Source: Vicugna pacos (lineage: Eukaryota; Chordata; Mammalia; Artiodactyla; Camelidae). Taken from it: a stretch of 64,000 nucleotides of DNA. Position numbers and translations under genes: made by a program. The stretch covers positions 2,039,501 to 2,103,500 of the forward strand of contig NC_133010.1 in NCBI RefSeq assembly GCF_048564905.1, read 5' to 3'. Positions 12,086 through 24,299 of the stretch are shown piece by piece. The notes beneath the pieces were generated by a model, which saw only the letters and a program-made list of their open reading frames with translations, had not been told where the DNA came from and did not search any database. Each line of letters opens with the position of its first letter. Positions within the stretch are counted from its first letter, which is position 1.

Positions 12086-13221
12086 CCCTTTTCAAAGCTT
12101 CGGGGCAGGTCCTGGACTAGCAGAGACAGGTGAGGCACCTGGAGTTAGGAAATTAAGGAGGCACTACCATGTCAGGACTGTGCAAATGTGACACCACATT
12201 TGCACAACCCTGGGATCCAGTGTCCCCTTGAATTTTCACTGCAAGCCTTCCATGTGTTAACGTCCTCAGGGAGGAAAGCTAGCCCACCTGGAGCAGAGTG
12301 AAGTTGCCCCCAGGACCAGGGTGAGGTCTGTGTGATGGCCCCCTGGATCCCTGTGTGTGAGGGGGTGTAGCTCAGAGCCTCTTAGGAAGTGTGGCCTGTG
12401 GACTCGAGGGGCACGTCGTCTGGGGGAGGAACTCTGAAATGTGGCTGGAGTTGGGTACCCACTGCTCTGTCCACCGGAAGCCTCCATTGACCAGCCCTCC
12501 TGGGGTTACAGATGCTCATGCTCCCAGGAGGCGGCGCTGCTGGGCTCCTAGCGGCTTCTGACTTAAGGCTGTTTACACAACCGATGTAATTTACTTTTCC
12601 TAATTCTTCTAAGAATGGTGACGTATGGATTAATTCTTGCCTAACAAAAAGTAAGCGCTTTACTGACAAGAAAACATCATTCTGTGTATATGTCACCGAA
12701 GAACTGAAAATAAACCCTGAGACGGCACAGAGAACTGTCCGCAGGCAGTGGGGCAGTGGGCCAGCGGGCTGTGTTGCTGGGCGCAGGGGCGGGGCTGAGC
12801 TCATAGCTTTTCACCTTTGTGTGAACACTGGCTGCCGAACAAGCTTGCAGAACCTCGTTAGAGAATCTCCCTTCATGGGAAGTCGTTAGGAAGCTCCTGG
12901 TGCCTGTTCTGGGGAGGACGCTTAAACAATCAGAAAAAAGAGTGTTTTCCAGGCAGGAAGGGGAGATGACGGGTCTGCCCACTCTAATCCTTCTGTTTTT
13001 GATTTTTTGTACTACTCTGAGCATATTGCCAGTTTCTGTGTTTTAGTCTTACCCTTTGTGACTGTCTGTCATCTTCTTGCCCCCAAGAGATGAGAATCAA
13101 GTAAATGCCTTGAACAGGTGGTAATGAAACTGATAGAATATTAGAGATTGTCTAATTAGATTGTTTTGAGATTAGATAACAACTTAATGGCTTGATCTTG
13201 AAAAACACAGCAATGAATTGG

Positions 13222-13434
13222 GATTTACAGCTCTACACTGCTATATATAAAATAGATAAACAACTGGGTCCTACTGTACAGCACAGGGAACTATATTCAA
13301 TATCTTGTAATAACCTATAGTGAAAAAGAATCTGAAAAAGAATATATATAAACGCATAACTGAATCACTATACTGTACACCAGAAACTAACACAGCATTG
13401 TCAATCAACTATACTTCAGTAATTAAAGAAAAAA
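13222..13434 (+). mobile_element. L1 3' end
   Basis: Plus-strand L1 3' end containing GGGAACTATATTCAATATCT, CTGTACACCAGAAACTAACA and a terminal A-rich tail. Confidence 0.8.
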
Positions 13435-13522
13435 CAAATAGTAATGCAGTTTTCATTCTACAGAAGAATTTATAAGACCAAATGACTATGCAAATCAGGT
13501 GTCTTTAAAAGAGGAAGGAAGA

Positions 13523-13879
13523 TCCCATTTGATATCACTTATATGTGGAAAATAAAAAAAAGGGACACAAGTGAACTACCTATTGTTTATAACATAGATG
13601 ACTGATCTCTTGAATATGAGCCAGCACATCTGACTGTCCTTAATGATTGGATTACCGCATTCTGTTAATTCTTATTTTGTGATTGGCTTTATTCATTTGA
13701 TAACTATGTAAGTTTAAAAAGCTAAAGGTATAAGCTGTTCTTAGAAACAATGATCGGTACATATATGTAAACTAAAAATATGTGCGGTATATTGTATATA
13801 TGTATTTACATGCAAAATATTGTATATATACAGTCAAATTGTAACAGTTCTACCTAATAAAACTGAAAAATAAAAAAAA
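13523..13879 (+). mobile_element. Short retroposon with 16-bp target-site duplication and poly(A)
   Basis: AAAAGAGGAAGGAAGA occurs at 13507-13522 and again at 13880-13895, although the leading A bases merge with the tail. The insert begins with L1-like TGATATCACTTATATGTGGAA and ends AATAAAACTGAAAAATAAAA, then poly(A). The middle does not look like the other L1 3' ends in this window, so its family is not settled. Confidence 0.7.
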
Positions 13880-14999
13880 AAAAGAGGAAGGAAGAGCTGA
13901 CCCATCACCCGCATTGCTGACCCTTCACCACATGCAGTACCGGGCTCTCTCTGAGGTGGTTATTCAAACTTTGCAGATGGAATGAGTTGTGTTGCTCAAG
14001 CGAACTATGTGTGGAGAGACTATGTTAGCAGCAGTGGAAAAAAAAAAAAGGACACATTAAACAAGCCTGAAAATAATCTGGACATTTTCCAAGAAAGAGG
14101 ATGCAGTGTCTGACATGAGTTTTTCTTCAACGTGTCCACAGCCGGCTGAGGATCCTGGCACAGTAGTTGCTGGTGGTGAATTGTCCCTATGTAGTAGAGG
14201 TGGCAGTGGCGATCGGCAGGGCTGTGACTGGAAGCAAGCAAATCCTACCTCTTCCTGGCAGCCAAAGAAGCCATGAACACGGGATCTGTGGTCGTGGCTT
14301 CTTAGTTGATCCGCCCTGTGCCAGCTCCCCTCTGTGAAGCCCCCGGGAAAAAATACTCCTCCTGCACTGTATGGCTGTACCATGGTGGGAAATCTCTGAG
14401 CCATCTCTGAGCAGGACAGTCTGCCAGGGAGGCTGGCTCTGGCCAGTCCTCTTTTTAACCAGAAGTCGACTAGCTATTTTGAACAGGCACCTGAGAGGGG
14501 AAGAGTCTCACCAAGACAAAGCTATAAAGGGTAAGAAAAATGTCTATGTGGTCCAGTTCACATACAAGGATGCAAAGACCGTATCCAAATCTGAGAAGCA
14601 GATAAAATGAAGCTCTGGTCCAAGCCAAGTCTCACCTGGGGTGGGAGGAGGCCCAGAACCAGAGACGGCTGAGGGTGGGTGCTATATGATGGCACGGTTA
14701 GTCCCACGAGTCACTAATCAGTCCCCTGCTCTGCCGGGGAGGGTGAGGGATCAACAGTCAGTCTCACCCTCCCCTGGGAAGTCTCCACTCAATGTCCTGT
14801 GGGAGGAAATAAGGCTGCTTAGTCTCCTTGCATAGCAACATGGAGAAAGTCAGCAGCAAGTACATTTACGGTACATTCAGAAAATTCACTCACTTGACAT
14901 TGCGAATGAACCACAGAGTACTAGCAATGAAGGGAATTTTGCAGACCATGGTTCCAATGGTTTTAAAGCATAAAAGTCCCTTCTAAAATAATGACAATG

Positions 15000-15150
15000 T
15001 GGTGGGGAAGGATGGAGCTCAGTGGTAGAGTGCATGCTTACAATGCATGAGGTCCTGGGTTCAATCCCCAGCACCTCCATTAAAAATAAATAATAAATAA
15101 ATAAACCTAATTACCTCTCCCCAAAAAGAAAAATAAAATAATTTTAAAAA
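15000..15150 (+). mobile_element. Vic-1-type tRNA-derived SINE
   Basis: A box (GAGCTCAGTGGTAGAG) and B box (GGTCCTGGGTTCAATCCC) are clear, followed by AATAAATAA repeats and CCTAATTACC. Confidence 0.9.
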
Positions 15151-15526
15151 AATACAGCTTCCCTTAGGGCCATACTTTCAATATCTATTGACTCAGAAGA
15201 CACAAAGTGATCTAAAGAACTCAGTAATGCACTTAAACTCATTTTATCTTACTGATCCCAAAGATGTTCATGTGCACTTGCAAGTGAGCAGTATACGAAA
15301 GCAGGGCATCCTGTATTCAGCCTACACAGGGCTCCTGGTGCAGACCGGGATCTGGAGACCTCTGGTGCTAATTCTGGGTACCACCCTGAGGAAGTCGAAG
15401 GCTGGAGCAGAGAGGTAACTCAAATTCCTTTAACCAGCCTATTAACGGCTGAGAATCTGGCACCATTATCCAGCCCAGATAAGAGCCAGGGACCTTTTCT
15501 TTCACCTCCCTCTAGAGGACTGTTTC

Positions 15527-15529
15527 TTT

Positions 15530-15560
<31 letters not shown>

Positions 15561-15665
15561 GGTGCAGGGAGGTAATTAGGTTTATTTATTTATTTTTAGT
15601 GGAGGTGCTGGGGATTGAACCCAGGACCTCATGCGCTCTACCACTGAGCTGCACCCTCCCACCCT
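15527..15665 (-). mobile_element. Vic-1-type tRNA-derived SINE
   Basis: Reverse complement with a long T tract, TTAGGTTTATTTATTTATTT, and GGGATTGAACCCAGGACCTC. The segment around the CATGCTTAGC block is shortened. Confidence 0.9.
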
Positions 15666-15789
15666 CCAGGCATATTACTTCTGTACTTGGGAAGGAAACA
15701 TGACCTGGAATCTGGTACCCGATTTCCTTGTATGGATGTTCTGGGTCATTTTTTTCCCCTTTAGGGGCAAATAATGCAACAGAGGAAGT

Positions 15790-15990
15790 GTGGAATCCCC
15801 TAGTCTCCACCTGGCTCAGCCGTGTGACTTGGCCACATTCAACCTCTTCAGGCCTTAGTTGCCTCATTTCAGAACAAGGATGAACTTGCCTGCCCCTGAG
15901 CATTTCTGAAAAGATCAAGCTGATGGGAGGACGAGGATGCTTTTAGGCAGCTACAAAATGCTAATCAAATGTTAGCTATTGCTGCTCTAA
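15790..15990 (+). mobile_element. MIR-type SINE remnant
   Basis: The core resembles MIR: GCCGTGTGACTTGGCCAC, then CAACCTCTTCAGGCCT and TTGCCTCATTT. It is old and diverged. Confidence 0.55.
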
Positions 15991-16755
15991 AAACCTAAGC
16001 ACAGCCTGTAAAAGACTTGGAATATCAATTAAGCAGACATCTCTGGAAATGTGGGTTCAGGTAATGCTTATTGTGTTTAATATTAAAAAAACAACCATAA
16101 CACTGCCTCAAAATTCCTCTGACCACCTATTTCAGTCAAAGAGTAAGGGATGGGGGATGCTTTATATTAGAGACAGAAAGAGTTAGAATGAATAAAGGAT
16201 TTATAAGATTGGAACAGATGTTTGAAGACAGAGATTTCAAAATGCATAAGGATGCTGTGCTTAACCAGAGTATCTACTTAACCATCCAACTGGGGAAGTG
16301 TTTAAAAACCATCTGATAGTGAAGACCAGGTAGAGTTTTGTATCAGCAAACAGCTCAGTGTGCACCTGGCCTCAGGTAGGGCAGGGGGTGCAGGGACCAA
16401 GGAGCTGACCTCTGCTCTCAGCGGGTGCCCGTAGTCTGGCACGGCCTTCAGTGGAACCCCAAAAAGGAGCACAGGCAAGTAGGGGGCAGGGAGCCACCCT
16501 CTCCAGTTGGCCCAGGAGGGCCTCTGGGATCCGGGCTCCTGCCAGCTCAGCTGTGCAATCTCCCCATCTCCGTCTCTCTGACAACCTCCTGCAGCCCTGA
16601 TGTTTCCTAGCCTGCATCTGGGAGGAGAGGAGTGTGCGTGGGCAAGTGCGGCAGGGCCTGGGGCCGGACGGTTACCTTCTGAATCCTGGACAGATGACTT
16701 GCTCTACAATTTTGTGTGCGTTACTTGACCTCTTGGCTGCAGGATGGGAGGAGCA

Positions 16756-17300
16756 TAGTTGTATTTGTTCCCTGTTGCTGCTACAATGAATTACCACCAA
16801 CTATGGCTTAAAGCAACGCCAGTGTATAATTTTATAGTGCTGGAGTTTGTTGCTATTGTGAATTATGCCCTATTACCCCCCCCCAACAGAGGCACTGGGG
16901 ATTGAACCCGGGACCTTGTGCATGCCAAGCAACATTCTCTTCCTCTGAACTACACCCCCACCCCGACAGCGCTGGAGTTTAGAAGTCCATGGCATCATTA
17001 GAGATGCTGGTAGATGCTCTGGGGAGACCATTACCTGGCCTCTTCCAGCTTCCAGAGGTGCCTCCGCTCCTTCCTTGAGGCCCTCTTCCACCTGCAAAAC
17101 CATCAGAGTGGCACCTTCAGTCTGTCCGACCCTCCTGCCCTCCTCTTATAAAGACACCAGTGATTACCTGGGGCCCCTCAAATAATCCACGAGAATCCCC
17201 CCACCTCAAGGTTCTTAATCACACCTGCAAAGTCTCGTCTGCCTTTAAGGTAACAGATTCACACACTCCAGCTCCGAGGGTGTGGCCATGGGGGAGCACT
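16756..17300 (-). mobile_element. ERVL-MaLR solo LTR (MLT1 type), fossil, interrupted by a SINE
   Basis: Reverse complement of an MLT1-type LTR, with GCTACAATGAATTACCACCA at its left and CTTATAAAGACACCAG and CACACCTGCAAAG further on. It is an old, decayed LTR without internal region. A Vic-1-type SINE has inserted into it. Confidence 0.65.
16876..16968 (-). mobile_element. Vic-1-type SINE nested in an MLT1 LTR
   Basis: GGGATTGAACCCGGGACCTT and GTGCATGCCAAGCA identify it. GCTGGAGTTT occurs both before it (about 16842) and after it (about 16970), consistent with a target-site duplication of the LTR sequence. Confidence 0.8.
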
Positions 17301-17439
17301 GTTTTTCCTACCACGACAGTTATCAAGGAGTAAATACTTAGAGTCTAGTATGTAGCAAGCAGTCAACAAATGTCAGCTGTTATTATTAGCATTACTATTT
17401 CTTGCTCAACCAGAAACTCTCCGCCTGGCAAGCTTCCAC

Positions 17440-17700
17440 TTTTCATTGGCTCTGCCCCATTCCTTTCACTTGGCCAAATTCTAAGACCCTTCTGGAAGCC
17501 TTCCTGACCTAGGCTGAGTTTGTGTTTAGGGGAGACCTGTGCTCGGGTCCGAGTGGTGTTATAATCATTTGTCTCCCTCACTAGATAGTAGATTCCTCAG
17601 GTGCTGGATGCCTTCTCATCTCTGCATCCTGATCCCTGGCACCTGGCACTCAGCAGCCTTCAAACGTCTCAGCAACCAAGGGTCCCTTCCGACTCCCCAG
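17440..17700 (+). mobile_element. L2 3'-end remnant (tentative)
   Basis: Features such as CTTCCTGACCTAGGC, CTCACTAGATAGTAGATTCC and CATCCTGATCCCTGGCACCT fit the L2 3' end. Confidence 0.45.
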
Positions 17701-18058
17701 CAAACAAAGGTGCGACCTGTGGAGGGGCCAGGGTTATGGGGTGCTTGCTCCCTGCGGAGGGGGGAGCAGAGACAGGGACGTCTGTGTTCTGGGGTCATCG
17801 TGCCTTGTGAGGAGGTGGTTCTTCAGGGCAAGGAGCTTGTTTCCCCATCCAGGAGGCTCTGTCATGAAACGCAGGGAAGACACATGCACAGGGGCATCCT
17901 GGAAAGGAGGCCTGGGCTCCCACAGGTGTGTTGGCTGGGAGTCCTGTCTCTCAGCTCCAGGTGGATGGGGGAGGCCAGCCTGGGAAATGGCCCTGATGCT
18001 GGGCAGGTTCGGGGTTATCAGTTGCGAAGAATAAGGACCCATGGACATCATCTGGGTC

Positions 18059-18202
18059 AGTGGTTTGTAACCCTCACAACACAGATTCCCAAGCTGTAGC
18101 CCAGACTTGCCAAATCAGACTGTCCACGGCTGAGGCAAGAAGCCCTATTTCTGAAAACTACCCAAAGTGATTGTGTTACGGAATCAGGTTTGGGAACCAC
18201 TC
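18059..18202. mobile_element. MER5-type hAT-Charlie DNA transposon remnant
   Basis: Terminal inverted repeats CAGTGGTTTG and GGGAACCACT bound about 145 bp with the usual MER5 interior. Confidence 0.65.
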
Positions 18203-18343
18203 ACGGATCGACCCTGAATTTTACAGACAGATTGTGCTACAAATAAACGGTTCCCAAAACAGGTGTGTAAAAGTGAAAGGAACAGCTCATCACTAACCAA
18301 ACTGACTGCCAACCAGCCAGGCCATGCATCAAGATGATACATC

Positions 18344-18485
18344 AAGGCAAGGGTGCAGCTCAGTGCTAGAGCGCGTGCTTAGCATGCATGAGGTCCTGGG
18401 TGCAATCCCCAGTCCTTCCATTAAAAAGAAAATTTAAATAAGTAAATAAATGAATAAAACCTAATTACTGCCCCCAAAATAAAAC
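18344..18485 (+). mobile_element. Vic-1-type tRNA-derived SINE
   Basis: CAGCTCAGTGCTAGAGCG and GCATGAGGTCCTGGGTGCAA are followed by an A-rich tail with CCTAATTACTG. Confidence 0.9.
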
Positions 18486-18489
18486 CAAA

Positions 18490-18670
18490 CCCATAACACC
18501 CTAGCTCCCCTTCCTTGTTTTTTCTCCCAAGCACTGATTCCATTTTAAATGCTTATCTATTACTTTGCTTATTCGGATTATTTTTGGCTTCCTGACAGTA
18601 CTCTGGGTCTGACATCTCTCCTAAACCATAAATTCTATGAGGGCTGGACTGTTTGATTTCCCCTCCATGG
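18490..18670 (+). mobile_element. L2 3'-end remnant (tentative)
   Basis: The sequence TAAACCATAAATTCTATGAG with GGCTGGACTG and the upstream CT-rich part resembles the L2 terminus. Confidence 0.4.
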
Positions 18671-19399
18671 CCTGCCTTCTCCACTGCTGTATTCCCAGCG
18701 CTCAGAATGTACGGCCAGGAAAGCCTGCCTAGTAGAGCAGAGAGTGAGGGGCTGTGGAGGAAAGGGGGCAAACCCCACCCCGGGGTGGGTCGCACAGCCA
18801 AGAGCAGAGGTCCAAGGAGAGAAGGCTGGGCAGGAAGGACCCGAAGGAGGCTGAGCTGGCTGGGCTGGGCTGGGCCAACTGTGGGCGGCCTAGGTGAGTT
18901 GTTATGGTTACTGAGAAGCAAGGCCAAGGCCCAGCCTTCCAGCCTTGGCCACCAGAGCTTGGGGGTGGGTGGAGGGGGACTAGGAAGTTGGAGAAAAACA
19001 GAACAGAAACTAACCCTTGGCTAGAGACCCGCTCTCACCGAACGCTGATGAACTGTAATCCCTGACATCAGCGTGGCATCAAATCCAGAACACTGGGGGG
19101 GGGGGGTGAAGGAATCACAGACAAGGAGCAGGGCTGCCACCACTTGAACACAGACAGAGTGAGTCACCAGGGAGGTGGGTCATGGCAGGTCTGTGGCAGC
19201 TTCGCACAGACGGGTGGTGGGGGTGGGGTCCCTTTTAAGGGACTTTCAAACATGAAAACTTGCATTCGAAAGAGTACACATTTTACAGAATCATTTTGGT
19301 TTTGCCCCAAACTTTGCATCTGTTCTGCAGAGCCTCCTGACTTCATTTTCCTGGCCACCCCCTGGTGGGGAGGCAGTCTCCCCACCACCTGGCTGCACC

Positions 19400-20205
19400 T
19401 GGGTACCGGCGACTTGGTCTCTGTCTCCAGCCAGACTTCGACTCACCTGGACAGCATCTCCTCACCTGGCCTGTCCCCTTCTTTCTCTCCACTCGTCCAC
19501 TCGCTCCTCCTCTTTCATTCACTAAATTAGGTCGTGATGTCCTCTCCATTCAGGCCCAAATTGGAAACCATGGGATCCCCAATACCAACCTCTCCCCTCC
19601 CGTCCACTTCCAGTCAGATAGCAATGCAAGCACCTGAGCATCCCAGAGATGGCAATGAGCCTTCCCAGCTCTCCCTGCCCTCGGTCTCCTGCATGCCCCA
19701 CATGGCAGCCACAGTCAGAGGATCAAGGCTGGGACCTGCTAAATCCTGCATCCGATTAACACCTTCTTGGGATCGCTGTTCCTCACAGAACAGACTCTTC
19801 CATATGTCACTCACGAGTCTTCATAACCTGCCTACCATCTGTCTTTTCCACTCTCCCCGCAGCACCTTTATAACTCTGAGCCTTTGCACAGGCAGATCCT
19901 TCTGCCTGGAAAGCCCTTTCTTGCTTGTCCGGATTGACAAATGTGACCCAGGTTTCCAGGGCCCGCTTAAGACAGGAGCATGGTGGGCAGGCTCTGTCTG
20001 CATCTCACTGCTCTCCAGGAGAACGGATGCTCCCAGGATCACTGTAAACGTGGTTCTCAGAGCATTACCCCAGAGGCGAGCTGTTTTTACACACACACTC
20101 CCTCTTGATTATGAGTTCTCTGAAAGGCATGACTTTATCTCGTCTTTAAATTGCTAGTAAGACATCTGGTGCAAGGAGCATCCGGTGCTTGTCCCGCGTT
20201 CAGTA
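19400..20205 (+). mobile_element. L2 remnant (tentative)
   Basis: GCCTTTGCACAGGCAGATCC, CTTCTGCCTGGAAAGCCC and the ending TATGAGTTCTCTGAAAGGCA match the L2 3' half. The left boundary is uncertain. Confidence 0.5.
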
Positions 20206-21439
20206 AATGAGTGTCTTAAAAACGTATGGTTGACATGTAGTCTTTCAGAAAGATATCTGTTACTTTCAGCAAAATACAGACATTGAAAAAGGCCTCCCAG
20301 AGAGCCCAGTGGTTCAGATGAACATGGTTTGCAGCAAGAATGCACAGGAAAACCAGGGAAAGGGTGTCAACCCCGGGAAGGTTGGGAGGAGTTTCAGTGA
20401 TGACAAATCCCATGACAAAGAGAATGGGCCTGGGTCCTGGCCAGTGATTGAATTACTCCAGATACTGGTTACTAAAACAAATCCTAGCACAAGGAGAGGG
20501 TCTGGAGAGAAAGTGGGGCGTTCAGAGGAATCGGACCCATTAGAGGGCACAGTGAGCCTGGGAACATGGGGGCTGGTCCCCCTCCCCAAGCAGGACACAC
20601 AGTGCTTTTGTCCAATGTCCACTTAACAGTTCTGTGTGGCAGCTGTGGGCACACTCACTGCACTGTGGACAGAGAGCAAGCACAGACAGTTTGGTGTGAA
20701 ACAGCCAGAGAAGGACACAGTTCTGCCAGATCAACCAAGGGGAGGAGAATGATACTCAAACACCAAACTCCAACCTAAGATGATGAGGTGAAGCCACTCA
20801 GAGGTGAGGACGGGGGTGGGGTCACCTGGGTAGCAGAGGTGGTCTACCTGGGTACCCAAAGATTTAGGTAAGCAGAAGACTCCAGTGACCATGTCCCTGG
20901 TGGATAAAATTCCACAGAAGAAGATGAAAAGCAATTCATGTATCTACGCCTCCCCTAGTTTCAGAAGGAATCAGGTAGCTGGCATCACTTCACTGTCAGC
21001 TTCCCTTAGTTATTTCCCCCGAGGGCCTACACTTTGGAAATCTCCACTCAGCCGCCATCATCATCCTTCCTGGACACATAGCCCTTAAAATTTCAAGAGC
21101 CAGACTGTGTCTTTACATCCCTGTAACATCTGCTTCCCCCATATATGCCATGAAACACACAATTATACACTTAAGTAGTCTGTCTCCTTAACCAAGCTGT
21201 GACTCTACCTCATCCGTGTGGCCCCGCAGGTGTCAAGGGGTAAATAACTATCTACAGACCAGTGGCGCCCCTGGGTTGTAAGTGAAGTCAACCGGAGCAC
21301 AGGAAAAAAAAAAAACAAACCCAGAAATTTCCCAAGACTGATGAGCAGAAACTAAAAGCAAATCGGGATTACTCATGCTGGTGTAGCATGCCACGGGCTT
21401 TGGGCTCCAGACTGTGCTGAGGAAAGGTTCTGCTGGAAA

Positions 21440-22010
21440 TTCTGAAGGAAACTAGAATATACCACCCCAAAATATGCCACCTTGGCATAAGGATTATCTT
21501 GAGCTGAAGGCAATTAAAAAACAGCAGACACAGGAGGAAATCTCTGGTCTCTCCCTTTCTACCTAAAAGCGGGGCATAAATTTCCCTTTCTGAAGGTGTT
21601 TCCCTTCCCATCACCCATACCAGAAGGAAAGTAACCAGTGCCACTGGAGGAAGTCAGCACCAAGATGGGCTCGCACAGATAAACATTACTAAAATAATCT
21701 TTATCTGCCATTAATTTTCACCACATTTTTACCTTTCCACAATTTACTGCCCCTAGAAACTCAAACCCCTTTTTCTTTGTCTTGTCACTTTCTCTCAATG
21801 CATCTCCCTTTGTTAAGATGGTATTAAGACTTCTTTGGATTTCCTCTTCTTTCCTGTGAAGCTCCTATGCTTATGCCTAATAATCTCCATTAATTGGGAA
21901 ATCTTTTCTCCTGTTAATCTCTCCTGTCATCAGTTTAATTCACATGCCCCAGACACTGAATCTAAGAGCGTAGAGGAAAAGATTTTTCCCCCTCCTACAG
22001 CTTCCATAAA
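21440..22010 (+). mobile_element. Probable ERV1-type solo LTR, fossil
   Basis: The right part (TAATTGGGAAATCTTTTCTC, CTGTTAATCTCTCCTGTCAT, CAGTTTAATTC, then a CCCCCTCCTACAG end) resembles ERV1 LTRs of placental mammals. It is old and decayed. The family was not determined. Confidence 0.4.
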
Positions 22011-24247
22011 GGGTATGCATAGCAGGTACTCCAAAGCAACAGGACAAGACAGATGCCTCCCCGAATTAGGCTGGAAAAACGCTCCAGAGGAGGACACAAT
22101 TCTTGGATATGCCTGGCCCCTCATACAGATAAGGAAAGATGGGACAGAGGAGGCCACTGTGACAGTGGGTCAGGGGTTTCTCCAGCAGCAGAGGTCCTGG
22201 TAGCACCTACTGTCTGCCATCCTTGTCTTTGCCTCTCTGACAGAGTCCAGAACCCGGGCTACAGAGCCCGAGGGGCCATCACCGAGAATAACCTACTTGT
22301 AACAAACAGGCTGTCGTCGCAACCTCCACACATTGCTCTGCTTTCTACCCTCCAAAAAACACCCTTGCTCTTTCCGTCCTGTTTTCTAATTCCATTTCTC
22401 CTACTTGGACCTTCATACTTGTGTATTGCTTTGACAAAAATCTCTCGATTTTACATATTTGTGTGATGAAACACCGAAAGTAGTAAATACAGTTGAATTC
22501 GGGTGGTGGGACTGTGGGGGCGCATTTACTTTTCATGGTGACACCTTTTGCTGTAGTTGTAAATGTGCTCTGATGAAAACTGTTGAAACAACGTAAAGTG
22601 TTTTCCTTTCTGCCATTGTTGTCGCCCTGCCCCTCTTCCTCGGTGGCGACCCTGGGAGTGGGTGGAAGAGAAGATCCCACAGCTTAAGTTGGACTTGCGC
22701 GCCAGGAAGACACATAGGGACGAACAAAGGAAAGCAGAAAGCTCAGTTTCTGGATGGAGCGCAAGTGCTCTGCACTGCGCATGCGTTTGATGGGGCGAGA
22801 GGTTGCCTCGGGCCCCAGAGGGATGTTGAAAGCATTTCTTCTATCTTCCGTCTCTTCTATCTACTTCCTCAGCCTCACAGCGCAGATCCCACAAGAGAGA
22901 CCCAACCCAGCCACCCAGGGAGAAATGGTTTGAGAAGCCTATGAAGAAAGAGGAACAAATCTTCTGTTTTGGAAGGGAACGCATGCGCAGTCCTGGGGGA
23001 GCCTCCCCACATCTCCATCGCTCACTTCCCATTAGTATATGCTTTTCCTTGGTTAGTTAAGAGTCACCACCGTCCACAAATACACGGCCAGAATACTCCT
23101 GGAGAGAAAGGACACTGTGGTCACCGTTGTGTTTTTGGTAAAGAGAAACCCTGCAGGTCCGCCATAAGGATTACATGGGCTCATTCCCGTGGTGCACCAG
23201 CTGAAGCCTGGTCCCGCCTTCACCCCACTAACCTGGGCTCCCTCCGCTGCCTGGTCCTCTAGGACAGAATTGTTCACTTGCTTCAGATACCTGGGAACCT
23301 CAGGGATTCTGCTAGCTATATAAATGTCCTCACTTCTCCGTGGACACCCAGGACCCGTTCCACAAGCACTATATCTTCAACACACCCCTTCTCCCCCATC
23401 TGCACAAGACCTGCCATTTTGTTTGCTAAAGTTCCACCTGGACAACTGATTGCACACCAGCCGCCAGGTGACCTAACAAAAGCTCCTTGACAATTAAAGT
23501 GATTTGGAATGCTCCAGCTAGCTTGCTGCAAGGATCTCTTTCTGAGTACCCATTGTCTTCTCTGCCGGAATTTGTTTCTTTCAGTGGTATTTCTTGGCTC
23601 TACTTTCTTCCCTAAAGGTAAATTTCATTTGCTTTTGTTTTCACTTCTGATCATTTTTTAAGGGTCCCTGGTTTATTCTCCATTGGCTTTAACCAGCTAG
23701 CTAAAGCCTTTTAGCAGTGTTATGCTAATTTCTACACTACAACTGATCTGTTTTTGTTTTCTGATATCATTCAGCCTCTCTGATTTTCAGTTAAAAAGCC
23801 TTTGCTGGCTATTGTTGAAAGGACATTTCTGTAGTATTTTTGGCATGTTAGAGAAGTTAAATTTCATTTTCTGGCTTAAGAAAACTGAACAATCTCTTTA
23901 TCTCAATAGTGAGCCTCTTTATGCCTGAGTATGTCTAGAGTGAATAAAAATACCAAATAAAACCAGGAAAAATCTGCAAGATTAGGTCATAGTGTATGCT
24001 CATAAGGGTGTTCCGAGAATAAGTCAGGTAATACCTTAAAGACACTGCTTCAAACTTCTATGAAGAAAAAAGGGTAATCTACTAACATGTGTTGCATTGT
24101 TAGGCATTCTCCCTCCCTCAAATAGAACAAAAATGAGACAAGGTAAGAAAAATGTGATGGTGAGATGTAGCTACAAATGAGAATGATTTGTCTAATAGAC
24201 TTAAGTCTTTCCTCAGCCATTTGGCTGCCTCCCTCAGTAAGCAGTAG

Positions 24248-24249
<2 letters not shown>

Positions 24250-24298
<49 letters not shown>
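24250..24298. repeat. (TG)n microsatellite
   Basis: An uninterrupted TG dinucleotide run of about 24 units. It is likely length-polymorphic. Confidence 0.95.

Positions 24299-24299
<1 letters not shown>

Noticed and set aside
14057-14404. Open frame of 115 codons on the minus strand, considered as a processed pseudogene
   Set aside because: I could not match it to any protein on either strand, and there is no adjacent poly(A) in the right place.
15000-15075. tRNA gene candidate
   Set aside because: A and B boxes are present, but the sequence is a SINE: no cloverleaf fold expected, an A-rich tail follows, and the same unit recurs many times.
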